The translations under genes were made by a program, and so were the position numbers. Of a DNA stretch of 33,298 nt, positions 20,765 to 28,782 are shown in pieces. Each line of letters opens with the position of its first letter. Position 1 is the first letter of the stretch. The DNA is taken from contig CAISGR010000260.1 of NCBI GenBank assembly GCA_903884945.1, positions 1 to 33,298 of the forward strand, read 5' to 3'. This DNA comes from an uncultured bacterium. GTDB lineage: Bacteria > Pseudomonadota > Alphaproteobacteria > Sphingomonadales > Sphingomonadaceae. Below the pieces are notes generated by a model. That model saw only the letters and a program-made list of their open reading frames with translations. It searched no databases and was not told the origin of the DNA.

Positions 20765-22240
20765 ATGACCTTCGCCGACCTCGGCCTCTCCGACGAACTT
20801 CTCAAAGCCGTGAACGAGTCCGGCTATACCGAGCCGACTCCCATTCAGGCGAGCGCGATCCCGAGCGTCCTGATGATGCGGGACATCATCGGCATCGCCC
20901 AGACGGGCACGGGCAAGACCGCGTCCTTCGTGCTGCCGATGATCGACATCCTCGCCCATGGCCGGTCCCGCGCGCGGATGCCGCGATCGCTGATCCTCGA
21001 GCCGACGCGCGAGCTCGCCGCGCAGGTGGCCGAGAATTTCGAGAAATACGGCAAGTATCACAAGCTCTCCATGGCGCTGCTGATCGGCGGCGTCTCGATG
21101 GGCGACCAGACCGCCGCGCTGGAAAAGGGCGTCGACGTGCTGATCGCGACCCCGGGCCGGCTGATGGACCTGTTCGGCCGCGGCAAGATCCTGCTCAACG
21201 GCTGCTCGCTGCTGGTGATCGACGAGGCGGACCGGATGCTCGACATGGGGTTCATCCCCGATATCGAGGAAATCTGCACCAAGCTGCCCAAGCAGCGCCA
21301 GACCCTGCTCTTCTCGGCGACGATGCCCCCGCCGATCAAGAAGCTGGCCGACAAGTTCCTGTCGAATCCCAAGACGATCGAGGTCGCCCGCCCGGCGACC
21401 GCCAACGTCAACATCAAGCAGTGGCTGGTGCCGGTCTCCGCCGCGAAGAAGCGCGAGAAGCTGATCCAGCTGCTCGAGCTCGAGGACGTGAAGACCGCGA
21501 TCATCTTCTCCAACCGCAAGACGACGGTGCGCGATCTCAACAAGGCGCTGCAGCGCCTGAACTTCCGCTCGAGCGAAATCCATGGCGACATGGAGCAATC
21601 GCAGCGCATCGCCGAACTCGACCGGTTCAAGGCCGGGGACGTCAACATCCTGGTCGCCTCCGACGTCGCGGCGCGCGGGCTCGACATCAAGGGCGTGAGC
21701 CACGTCTTCAACTACGACGCGCCCTGGCATCCCGACGATTATGTCCACCGTATCGGCCGCACCGGCCGCGCCGGCGCGACCGGCGTCGCCTTCACGCTGG
21801 TGACGGCGGACGATGCCGAGAATGTCGCCAATATCGAGAAGCTGACCGGCCTCAAGATCGATCGCTACGAAGGCGCCGAGGACGAGCCGGCATCGGCTCC
21901 CGCACCGCGCGGTCGCGGCGGCCGGGCCAAGCCCGCCGCCACGGCGCCCAAGGCTGACGCGAAGCCGGCCAGGACCAGGACCCCGAAGGCCGCACCCGTC
22001 GAGGAGGGCGCCGCGCCCGTGGACGCCCCGGTCGAGGCCGAGCGGTCGGCAAGGCCCGCCCGTGCGCCGCGCGAGGCGCGGCCGCCCCGGGAAGAACGGC
22101 CGGCGCGCGACAGCCGCCCGCCGCGCGAGGAACGGCCCGCGCGGGACGAGCGCCCGTCCCGCGGCGCGCCGGACGATGGACCGGACGACGGCTGGAACGG
22201 CCCGCTGCCCGACTTCCTGATGGCGAAGCTGACCTACTGA
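20765..22240 (+). CDS. DEAD-box ATP-dependent RNA helicase (RhlE-like)
   Basis: This 491-aa helicase unwinds RNA structures in ribosome assembly or mRNA turnover. All core motifs are present: Q motif (GYTEPTPIQASAIP), I AQTGTGKT, Ia PTRELAAQ, Ib TPGRL, II DEAD, III SAT, and in the second domain IIFSNRKTT, VASDVAARGLDI and HRIGRTGRAG. The tail after about residue 375 is Ala/Pro/Arg-rich with repeats of PREERPARD, likely an unstructured RNA-binding extension. ATG 20765 begins with the usual MTFADLGLS; the longer in-frame start at 20735 adds ten residues unlike the family. Confidence 0.95.
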   Translation: MTFADLGLSDELLKAVNESGYTEPTPIQASAIPSVLMMRDIIGIAQTGTGKTASFVLPMIDILAHGRSRARMPRSLILEPTRELAAQVAENFEKYGKYHKLSMALLIGGVSMGDQTAALEKGVDVLIATPGRLMDLFGRGKILLNGCSLLVIDEADRMLDMGFIPDIEEICTKLPKQRQTLLFSATMPPPIKKLADKFLSNPKTIEVARPATANVNIKQWLVPVSAAKKREKLIQLLELEDVKTAIIFSNRKTTVRDLNKALQRLNFRSSEIHGDMEQSQRIAELDRFKAGDVNILVASDVAARGLDIKGVSHVFNYDAPWHPDDYVHRIGRTGRAGATGVAFTLVTADDAENVANIEKLTGLKIDRYEGAEDEPASAPAPRGRGGRAKPAATAPKADAKPARTRTPKAAPVEEGAAPVDAPVEAERSARPARAPREARPPREERPARDSRPPREERPARDERPSRGAPDDGPDDGWNGPLPDFLMAKLTY

Positions 22241-22246
22241 CCGCCG

Positions 22247-22447
22247 ATGGATGGGATCGTCGAGACGGTGCCGGTGCGCACGATCGAAAGCCCGTGCGTC
22301 AATATCTGCGTGATGGATGAAGCAAGCGGGCTGTGCACCGGCTGTGCGCGGACGATCGACGAGATCGCCGGCTGGTCGGGCGGCAGCGCGGCGTGGCGGG
22401 ATCGCGTGATGGCGGAACTGCCGGCGCGGATGCGCGCTCGCCCCTGA
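22247..22447 (+). CDS. DUF1289 domain small protein
   Basis: This 66-aa protein has the DUF1289 signature: [26 protein letters not shown], with four cysteines in C-X3-C-X8-C-X2-C spacing, probably a metal or Fe-S site, and then [21 protein letters not shown]. Its function is not known. It starts 6 bp after the helicase stop and is probably cotranscribed with it; it converges on the GST gene. Confidence 0.88.
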   Translation: MDGIVETVPVRTIESPCVNICVMDEASGLCTGCARTIDEIAGWSGGSAAWRDRVMAELPARMRARP

Positions 22448-22471
22448 CCCCGTGACGGGGGACATCGCACC

Positions 22472-23107
22472 TCACGCTGCGGGGGCAGGATCCGGCGCGG
22501 GCATCAGCGCATTGTCCTGGTCGTTCGCGCGCTTGTACGCATCGCGCGCCATGACGCGGCCGAGATAGGCAGTGAACGCATCGCGCTTGGGCAGGGTGCC
22601 GAACTGCGTACCCCAGCCGATCTGCGATCCGACATAGACGTCAGCCGCCGTGAAGCTGTCCCCGGCGATATAGCGATGCGCCGAGACCGCCTGTTCGAGC
22701 GTGTCGACGACGAGGTCGAAATGGCCATAGCCGGACATGCGCTGCTGCTGCTCGTTGGGCGCGAAGTTCATCGACTTGTTGGTGATCGCCTGCTCGGCCG
22801 GGCCCGCCGCATAGAACAGCCAGCGGTAATAATCGGCGCGCTCGGTGGTCGGCGGGGCCAGCCCCGCCTCCGGGAAGGCATCGGCGAGATAGGCGCAGAT
22901 CGCGGCGCATTCAGTAACGACATGGCCGTTATGGACGATCGCCGGCACCTTCCCCATCGGGTTGATGGAGAGATAGGGCTCCTGCTTCATCGTCGAGGCG
23001 TAATCGAGCACCACCGTCTCATAGGCGGCGCCGGTCTCTTCGAGCATCCAGCGGACGATCCGCCCGCGCGACATCGGGTTGGTATAGAAAATCAGCACCG
23101 CAGCCAT
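22472..23107 (-). CDS. Glutathione S-transferase family protein
   Basis: This 211-aa protein has the thioredoxin-like N-terminal domain with FYTNPMSRGRIVRWMLEE, the cis-Pro region NPMGKVPAIVHNGHVVTECAAI (ends in the Glu-Cys/Ser position that contacts the glutathione Glu) and a helical C-terminal domain with DSFTAADVYVG near residue 160. It transfers glutathione to electrophiles; the substrate is unknown. ATG 23107 (MAAVLIFYTNP) is chosen, with GGAGG-type sequence upstream; an in-frame ATG 18 bp upstream is possible. A palindromic operator lies just upstream. Confidence 0.88.
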   Translation of the reverse strand: MAAVLIFYTNPMSRGRIVRWMLEETGAAYETVVLDYASTMKQEPYLSINPMGKVPAIVHNGHVVTECAAICAYLADAFPEAGLAPPTTERADYYRWLFYAAGPAEQAITNKSMNFAPNEQQQRMSGYGHFDLVVDTLEQAVSAHRYIAGDSFTAADVYVGSQIGWGTQFGTLPKRDAFTAYLGRVMARDAYKRANDQDNALMPAPDPAPAA

Positions 23108-23123
23108 CGCGTCCTCCCGAATC

Positions 23124-23150
23124 ATGTTCCAACGGAACATAAGCGGAACA
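23124..23150. promoter_or_regulatory. Palindromic operator upstream of the GST gene
   Basis: ATGTTCC (23124-23130), AAC, GGAACAT (23134-23140) form a perfect 7-bp inverted repeat, 17 bp from the GST start. A further GGAACA half-site follows at 23145-23150, one helical turn from the second arm. This is typical of a dimeric repressor such as TetR or MarR type. No regulator gene is adjacent, so the binder is unknown. Confidence 0.6.
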
Positions 23151-23207
23151 CGATCCGATCGGAACGTCAAGCACGGCACGCCGCGACGTCCCGGTCATCA
23201 ACGGAAA

Positions 23208-23221
23208 CCGCCCTCAGGCGG
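23208..23221 (-). terminator. Short hairpin at the end of the truncated hydrolase gene
   Basis: CCGCC (23208-23212) and GGCGG (23217-23221) form a 5-bp stem with a 4-nt loop. The stop codon of the gene (23214-23216) lies within it, and on the minus strand TTTCCGTT follows. It may be a weak terminator. Confidence 0.4.
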
Positions 23222-23693
23222 AAACGAGGCTTACCTTGCCGTTGCCGCGCGCCAGGCGCTTGAGGCCCGGCGCGGTCTCGATCATCTCGGCGACCATTGC
23301 CCCGTGGTTGCTGCCCTTGAAGGTGGCGCGAAGATCAGGCGCGATCGCATAATAGCCAGCGTTCGCGTAGCGCCGCGCAGTCTCTTCCGCCTTGGCATCG
23401 AAGCCGGCCTCGCCGTGCAGGACGACCACGACGCCGAGATTGGCCTTGCCCTGCGGTGCCGCGAAATAGCCGTCGATGATCTTGCCGCCACGAACGGCGT
23501 AGCGCAGGTGCCGGGCGTTGAGGCCCGCATCGGTTGCCGCGGCAGCCGACGCCGCAAAGCCGAAGATACCCGAGCCCGCAACCGCCGGAACGACCGAGAG
23601 TGCCGCCATGCGGCCCATGACGGCGCGGCGACCGAGCGGCGCGCTGGCCAGCGCTTCCGCGCCCATGTCGCCCTGGTTATCGTTGTCCGCCAT
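23214..23693 (-). CDS. Truncated dienelactone hydrolase-like protein (lacks catalytic residues)
   Basis: This 159-aa protein aligns by eye with the N-terminal half of the full-length hydrolase encoded next door. Both have an Arg-Arg plus hydrophobic, Tat-like N-terminus (GRRAVMGRMAALSVVP here), the GYFAAP segment and a VVVLH strand. It stops at RGNGKVSLVSA, where the neighbour reads RGNGKVGIIGFCWGGG. The nucleophile Cys and the later Asp and His are therefore missing. The reading frame is clean with no internal stops. It may be a decayed duplicate or a non-catalytic protein kept for another role. Confidence 0.65.
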   Translation of the reverse strand: MADNDNQGDMGAEALASAPLGRRAVMGRMAALSVVPAVAGSGIFGFAASAAAATDAGLNARHLRYAVRGGKIIDGYFAAPQGKANLGVVVVLHGEAGFDAKAEETARRYANAGYYAIAPDLRATFKGSNHGAMVAEMIETAPGLKRLARGNGKVSLVSA

Positions 23694-23820
23694 TGAAGCC
23701 CCCCTTGTTAGCCGCGCTCGTGCAGTTAAGCGCAGCCTAACCTTTCGACCGGCACGATTCAACCGAAACGGAGATTGTCCGGCCACGCCAATACCGCCCG
23801 CTGCCGGACACGGGGAGAGG

Positions 23821-24696
23821 CTATTTATCGAGATGGGCGCGGAGGAAAGCGATCGTCCGCTCCCAGGCGAGCTTCGCAGCCGCTTCGTTATAGCGCTCCG
23901 CCGATGTGTCATTATTGAACGCGTGATCGACTCCGTCATAGACATAGGCCTCCACGTCCTTGCCGGCGGCCTTGAGCGCGTCGGTCCAGGGCCCGCCGGT
24001 CGCGTTCACCCGCGCGTCCTTCCCGGCATAATGGAGCAGCATCGCCGCATACACCTTCACCGCTTCGGCCGGATCGGGCGCCGGGCCATAATAGGCGACG
24101 CCCGCGGCGAGCGCTTCACCAGCCGCGACCGCCACCCGGTTGACCAGCCCGCCGCCCCAGCAAAAGCCGATGATGCCAACCTTGCCATTGCCCCTGGGCC
24201 GGCCCTTCATCCAGCCGATCGTCGCGACCGCCTCGCTGATGATCGCGTCGTAATCGAGCTTCGCGATCAGATCGCGCGCGGCATTCTCGTCGGCCGGCGT
24301 ACCGCCCTGGTCAGTCAGGAAATCCGGGGCGACGGCGCTGAAGCCGGCCAGCGCGACGCGCCGCGCGATATCCTCGATATGCGGCGTCAGGCCGCGATTC
24401 TCATGGACGACGATAACGGCGCCGAGATGATCCCCGCCGAGCGGCGCCGCGAAATAGCCGGTCATGTCCTTGCCCGGGCCGATCGGATAGCTGCCCTTGC
24501 TGGTCACCAGGGCGGGATCATTGGGGTCCGTGATCGAGGCCGCCGCCGGCGATGCCGCAATGCCGGCGATGAGGAACTCCGCGGCGGCGACCGACCCGGT
24601 CAGGGCGGCCATCTGGCGCAACAGCGCGCGGCGATCGCGATGCTCGTGCGTGAAGGCGTCGTAGAGCTGGATCGCGCGGTCGCGGATATCGGACAT
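23821..24696 (-). CDS. Dienelactone hydrolase family protein
   Basis: This 291-aa alpha/beta hydrolase has the complete Cys-Asp-His triad: Cys in GFCWGGG near residue 177, Asp in GKDARV near 225, and His in GVDHAFNND near 255. ENRGL after the first long strand is typical of the family. A possible Tat-type signal (DRRALLRQMAALTG followed by a hydrophobic stretch to about residue 53) suggests export. Dienelactone hydrolases open lactone rings in chlorocatechol breakdown, but many homologues act on other esters; no catechol genes are near. It shares gene direction with its truncated paralogue. Confidence 0.9.
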   Translation of the reverse strand: MSDIRDRAIQLYDAFTHEHRDRRALLRQMAALTGSVAAAEFLIAGIAASPAAASITDPNDPALVTSKGSYPIGPGKDMTGYFAAPLGGDHLGAVIVVHENRGLTPHIEDIARRVALAGFSAVAPDFLTDQGGTPADENAARDLIAKLDYDAIISEAVATIGWMKGRPRGNGKVGIIGFCWGGGLVNRVAVAAGEALAAGVAYYGPAPDPAEAVKVYAAMLLHYAGKDARVNATGGPWTDALKAAGKDVEAYVYDGVDHAFNNDTSAERYNEAAAKLAWERTIAFLRAHLDK

Positions 24697-24738
24697 GGCA
24701 GGCCTTTCGAATCGCGCCCCCGCCGCAAGGCTAGCGCC

Positions 24739-25827
24739 TTATGCCGCGCGGTACCACCACACGCCGTCCCGAATCTCCTTGAGCGCCCTGCCCTCGACCT
24801 CCAGCCGGCGGAGATGCGCGAGCGCCTCGCCCGTCGCCATGCCGAGCATGTCGGGGCCGATCGCGCGACGGAACAGCCGGCCGAAGCAATCTACCGCGCG
24901 GCGCGGCGCGGCCAGGAAGATTTCGAGTTCGTCGAGGCGGTCGCGGTGCTCGCGGTCCATCGCATCGAGCCGGTTGTGCAGGCCGGTGAACGGATCGCCA
25001 TGCCCGGGCAGGACGAGCAGATCATGCGGCAATTGCCGCAGCTTCGCGATCGACGCGAACCATTCGCCAAGCGGATCGGCCAGGGGCTCGGTCACGCCGA
25101 GCGAGACATTGGGGCTGATCCGCGGGAGCACCTGGTCCCCGGCGATGAGGATGCCGGCCGCCTCGTCGAACAGGCAGGCATGTTCCGGGCTGTGGCCCGA
25201 GCCGACCACGACCCGCCACGGCGTGCCGCCGATCATCAGCGTGCCCCCATCGGCAAGGCGCTGGTAGCTGAGCGGTACGGGCGAGACGATCCGCCGGAAG
25301 CCCGACCAGCCCCGCTCCTGGGCATGGACGACCTGTTCGTCGCTCCACCCCGCCGCGCGCCAAAAGGCCACCATCTCGTCCGGCGCCGCATCCCGGGCAT
25401 CGAGCATCACCGCGCGCAGCGTCAGCCATTCGCCGCGGGTCATGACGAGCGGCGCACCATGGTGGGCGCACATCCACCCCGCCAGCCCGACATGATCGGG
25501 ATGGAAATGGGTGCCAATCATCCGGGTGACCCGGGTGCCCGCCAGCGGCCCGCGAAACAGGGCCTTCCACGCGTCGCGCGTATCGGGGAGGTTCAGCCCG
25601 GTATCGACCAGCGCGACCCCGTCCGCGTCGTCGATCAGCCAGCAGTTGATGTGCTTGAGCGGGCCGGGCACCGTCAGCCTGACCCAGCGGATTCCGTTGG
25701 CGACGCGCATCACCGTGCCCGGCGACGGTTCGCTGCCGCCGAACGGATAGGTCAGGCCCTTGTGGCTGGTCGGAACGAAGCTTTCGTCCGCGAGGAACGC
25801 GGCATCGGAGCGGGAGGCGGTCGACAT
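24739..25827 (-). CDS. MBL-fold metallo-hydrolase
   Basis: This 362-aa protein has the metallo-beta-lactamase fold metal motif GTHFHPDHVG (HxHxDH), followed by the second-site His in VVGSGHSPEHACL, Asp in LIAGDQVLPRISPN and the distal PGHGDPFTGL. The C-terminal 90 residues (EIFLAAPRRAVDCFGRLF, then a winged-helix-like end) are seen in hydroxyacylglutathione-type hydrolases. It is likely a thioester or lactone hydrolase. ATG 25827 (MSTASRSD) is preferred over the TTG nine bases upstream. Confidence 0.87.
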   Translation of the reverse strand: MSTASRSDAAFLADESFVPTSHKGLTYPFGGSEPSPGTVMRVANGIRWVRLTVPGPLKHINCWLIDDADGVALVDTGLNLPDTRDAWKALFRGPLAGTRVTRMIGTHFHPDHVGLAGWMCAHHGAPLVMTRGEWLTLRAVMLDARDAAPDEMVAFWRAAGWSDEQVVHAQERGWSGFRRIVSPVPLSYQRLADGGTLMIGGTPWRVVVGSGHSPEHACLFDEAAGILIAGDQVLPRISPNVSLGVTEPLADPLGEWFASIAKLRQLPHDLLVLPGHGDPFTGLHNRLDAMDREHRDRLDELEIFLAAPRRAVDCFGRLFRRAIGPDMLGMATGEALAHLRRLEVEGRALKEIRDGVWWYRAA

Positions 25828-25955
25828 CGGTTGCAACTAGCAACGGAACGGACTGCAAGTCACGCGCAATCGTTGGGCCGCGCGTGTGGCAACGCCTTCC
25901 CCCTTCGCAGCCCCCTCCCCATCGCCGATGGGAAGGAATGCGGGGCGATTGCGAT

Positions 25956-26636
25956 CTAGCGGCGGAACAGCGTTTCCGCGGTCGGCTCGCTCGGGGCCGC
26001 ACTCTCGCCGGACTCGGCGGCTTCCGCATCGCGCGCGAGCTGGTCGCGCTGGGCGCGCAGCTCAGTGATCAGCGCTTCGCGATCGCCCTCGAGCCGCGTG
26101 TCGACCGGCGCCTCGATCCCGGCTGCCTTCGCCGCCTTGGCGACCGCCGCGTCGAGCTCGCGCTGCGTCGTGAGGCCGAGCGTGACCGGATCCTTCGGCG
26201 TGATGTTCGCGATGTTCCAGTGGCTGCGGTCGCGGATCGCGGCGATGGTCGTGCGGGTCGTGCCGATGAGGTTGCCGATCGCGCCGTCCGAGATTTCCGG
26301 ATGGTTGCGGATGATCCAGGCAATGCCGTCCGGCTTGTCCGAACGCTTCGATACCGGCGTGTAGCGCGGCCCCTTGGTGCGACGGACCTGCTCCGGCCCC
26401 TTCAGCATCACCAGGCGATGATCGGGATCGGCCTGGCCCTTGTCGATCTCCTCCTGGGTGATCTCGTGCGCGCGAACCGGATCGCGGCCGGTCAGCTTGG
26501 TCGCCGCGGTATCGTCGGCGATCGCCTGGATCTCCAGGATGTGGAGACCGCAGAATTCGGCGATCTGTTCGAAGCTGAGCGAAGTGTTGTCGACCAGCCA
26601 GGACGCGGTCGCATGAGGCATGAGCGGCTGGGCCAC
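25956..26636 (-). CDS. trcR: TrcR/DUF1013 cell-cycle transcriptional regulator
   Basis: This 226-aa protein is the DUF1013/TrcR family of alphaproteobacteria. It has PLMPHATASWLVDNTSLSFEQ at the start, FCGLHILEIQAIADD, TGRDPVRAHEITQEEIDKGQ, and a central HTH-like region HPEISDGAIGNLIGTTR. TrcR proteins were linked to cell-cycle control through RNA polymerase contacts. The C-terminus beyond about residue 175 is Ala/Glu-rich and probably coiled. The start is GTG 26636, with AAGGAG seven bases upstream; a terminator-like hairpin lies just upstream of that site. Confidence 0.92.
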   Translation of the reverse strand: MAQPLMPHATASWLVDNTSLSFEQIAEFCGLHILEIQAIADDTAATKLTGRDPVRAHEITQEEIDKGQADPDHRLVMLKGPEQVRRTKGPRYTPVSKRSDKPDGIAWIIRNHPEISDGAIGNLIGTTRTTIAAIRDRSHWNIANITPKDPVTLGLTTQRELDAAVAKAAKAAGIEAPVDTRLEGDREALITELRAQRDQLARDAEAAESGESAAPSEPTAETLFRR

Positions 26637-26649
26637 GGTGAAACTCCTT

Positions 26650-26683
26650 AAAAACAGAAAGGGCCGCCCCTTTCGGAGCGGCC
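26650..26683 (-). terminator. Terminator after the glycosyltransferase, in the trcR leader
   Basis: On the minus strand GGCCGC (26683-26678) and GCGGCC (26667-26662) form a 6-bp stem with a 10-nt loop, then CTTTCTGTTTTT. The T run ends 3 bp before the AAGGAG of trcR. It ends the upstream operon, or controls read-through into trcR. Confidence 0.7.
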
Positions 26684-26717
26684 GTGATATTGCGCTGACT
26701 TACCCCTCCTTGCGCCC

Positions 26718-27785
26718 CTAGGCAAGCGCAGCCGCTGAACGCCCCGGCGGCCGGGGCATTCCTGCCCCAACCGCCTCGTCGGGTTCCACCGGCACCAGGG
26801 CGCTCAGGAACTGGCGGGCACTTGCTTCCCAGGTGAAGCCGCGACCATATTCGGCGCAGCGCCCCCGGTCCTTCGTCAGTGCCCGGGTGATGGCGGCCGT
26901 CAGATCATCGTCCATCGCGCCGACCGCGTCGGTCAGGATATCGACCGGCCCGGTGACGGGATAGGCGGCGACGGGGATGCCGCAGGCCAGTGCCTCGATC
27001 ATCACCAGGCCGAAGGTGTCGGTGCGGCTCGGAAAGACGAACACATCGGCGCTGGCATAGGCTGCAGCGAGATCGGTGCCGAAGCGCGGCCCGAGAAACC
27101 TCGCCTCGGGGAAGCGCGCCTCGAGCGAGGCGCGCGCCGGACCGTCACCGACAATCACCTTCGTGCCGGGATGGCTGCTGGTCAGGAACGCCTCGATATT
27201 CTTCTCGACCGCGACGCGGCCGACATAGAGCTGGATCGGCCGGGGCAGGCCGGCCAGCGCCGGATCGGACACCACATCCGTGGAAAAGACCGAGAGATCG
27301 ACGCCGCGCCCCCAATGGCGGATATTGTCCAGGCCATGCTCCCTGAGAGTGGCGGCGATCGACGGCGTCGAGACGAGGATCGACTGCGCCGGCGAATGGA
27401 ACCAGCGAATATAGCGCCAGATCCATTCCGGGTTCACCCCGGTGCGCGCCGACACATAATCCGGAAACTGGGTGTGATAGGCAGTGGTGAAGGGAAAATC
27501 GGTGGTCAGGCACCAGCGCCTGGCCGCGAGGCAGACCGGCCCCTCGGTCGCGAGATGGATCGCCTGGGGCTTGAAATCCGCCAGCATCTTGCCGACCGCG
27601 CCGGTCCGGGCGAACGCCAGCCGGATCTCGGGATAGGTCGGGCAGGGCATCGAGTAGAAGAGGTCGGGCGAAACCACGAGGACCTTGTGCCCCTGGCGTT
27701 CGAGTTCGGCGCGCACGGCCTGAAGCGTCCGCACCACGCCGTTCACCTGGGGGGCCCACGCATCAGTGGCGATCGCGATGCGCAC
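26718..27785 (-). CDS. Glycosyltransferase family 4 protein
   Basis: This 355-aa GT-B enzyme begins RIAIATDAWAPQVNGVVRTL, with the nucleotide-sugar half showing YVGRVAVEKNIEAFL and the EX7E-type region FPSRTDTFGLVMIEALACG near residue 270. It resembles MgtA/SqdX-like transferases that add sugars to diacylglycerol or to other lipids. The start is GTG 27785, 5 bp after the stop of the diphosphatase-like gene; an upstream extension in the same frame is possible but does not fit the family. Pairing with a lipid A-type pyrophosphatase suggests envelope glycolipid synthesis. Donor and acceptor are not set by sequence. Confidence 0.88.
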   Translation of the reverse strand: MRIAIATDAWAPQVNGVVRTLQAVRAELERQGHKVLVVSPDLFYSMPCPTYPEIRLAFARTGAVGKMLADFKPQAIHLATEGPVCLAARRWCLTTDFPFTTAYHTQFPDYVSARTGVNPEWIWRYIRWFHSPAQSILVSTPSIAATLREHGLDNIRHWGRGVDLSVFSTDVVSDPALAGLPRPIQLYVGRVAVEKNIEAFLTSSHPGTKVIVGDGPARASLEARFPEARFLGPRFGTDLAAAYASADVFVFPSRTDTFGLVMIEALACGIPVAAYPVTGPVDILTDAVGAMDDDLTAAITRALTKDRGRCAEYGRGFTWEASARQFLSALVPVEPDEAVGAGMPRPPGRSAAALA

Positions 27786-27790
27786 GCTCG

Positions 27791-28657
27791 TCAGGCCGCC
27801 AGCATCTCGATCTTCGCCCCGTCCGGTCGGACTGCTTTTCGCTCGGCGATCTCGTCGGCCCAGTGCAGCAGTTCCATCCGTCCGTCGAAATGTTCGACGA
27901 GCGCGGTGCAACCCTCCACCCAGTCTCCGTCATTATAATATTCGACGCCGCCGATATTGCGGAATTCCGCAGTGTGGATGTGACCGCAGACCACGCCGTC
28001 GACGCCCCGGGCGCCGGCAGCCTGCGCGATCACTTCCTCATAGTTGGAGATGAACTCCACTGCGTTCTTTACCTTGGCCTTGGCGTGCTTCGACAGCGAC
28101 CAATAGGGCAGCTGGAAAAAGCGGCGATACGCGTTCACCAACCTATTGAGCGCCATCATGAATTCATACGCCGCATCGCCGACATGCGCGAGCCATTTGT
28201 GCGTGAGGGTGATCATGTCGAACTCGTCGCCGTGCAGCACGAGCAGGCGCCGACCATCGGCGGTCTCATGGATCGCCTTGCGACGGATCGCGACGCCGCC
28301 GAAATCGAGCCCGGTGAACTGCCGCATCACTTCGTCGTGATTGCCCGGGATATAGATTACATGGGTGCCGCGCCGCGCACGCTTCAGGATGCGCCACACC
28401 ACGTCATTGTGCGACGCCGGCCAGTAGAATTTCTTCTTGAGCCGCCAGCCGTCGATGATGTCACCGACCAGGTACATCTTTTCGCTGTCGACATGATCGA
28501 GGAAGTCGATCAGCATCTCGGCGTTGCAGCCGCGCGTGCCGAGATGGATGTCCGAAATCCAGATCGTCCGGTAGGTGCGCCGCTCGGTGACCTCGCGCTC
28601 CGGAATCGCGGGCTTCGAGTTCGCGAAATCCGCGAAATCCGCGATGCTGTTGTCCAT
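27791..28657 (-). CDS. UDP-2,3-diacylglucosamine diphosphatase-like metallophosphoesterase
   Basis: This 288-aa calcineurin-type phosphoesterase has all five metal motifs: SDIHLGTRG, GDIIDGWR, PGNHDEVMR, LHGDEFDMIT and CGHIHTAEF. It resembles LpxH/LpxH2-type enzymes that cleave UDP-2,3-diacylglucosamine in lipid A synthesis, although a different nucleotide-lipid substrate is possible. ATG 28657 is chosen because AGGA lies 5 bases upstream; ATG 28681 is an in-frame alternative. A 9-bp repeat (CGCGAAATC twice) near the start encodes ADFADFA. The gene is directly upstream of the glycosyltransferase on one transcript. Confidence 0.87.
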   Translation of the reverse strand: MDNSIADFADFANSKPAIPEREVTERRTYRTIWISDIHLGTRGCNAEMLIDFLDHVDSEKMYLVGDIIDGWRLKKKFYWPASHNDVVWRILKRARRGTHVIYIPGNHDEVMRQFTGLDFGGVAIRRKAIHETADGRRLLVLHGDEFDMITLTHKWLAHVGDAAYEFMMALNRLVNAYRRFFQLPYWSLSKHAKAKVKNAVEFISNYEEVIAQAAGARGVDGVVCGHIHTAEFRNIGGVEYYNDGDWVEGCTALVEHFDGRMELLHWADEIAERKAVRPDGAKIEMLAA

Positions 28658-28782
28658 CGCGATCCTGATGACAGCGTCCATCTTGCCAAAACCCCGCACA
28701 GCCCCTGATGGAGCTGCGCTATGGCCGGCTTTTGTTACAGCCTGACTCGATTGATGTGAAAGCCGGGTTACGCTTTCGCTGC

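Noticed and set aside
23518..25959. An 813-codon open frame on the plus strand across three genes
   Set aside because: It is antisense to two hydrolase genes and an MBL-fold gene with clear motifs. Long antisense frames are common in high-GC DNA; the protein is Arg/Gly/Asp-rich without domain patterns.
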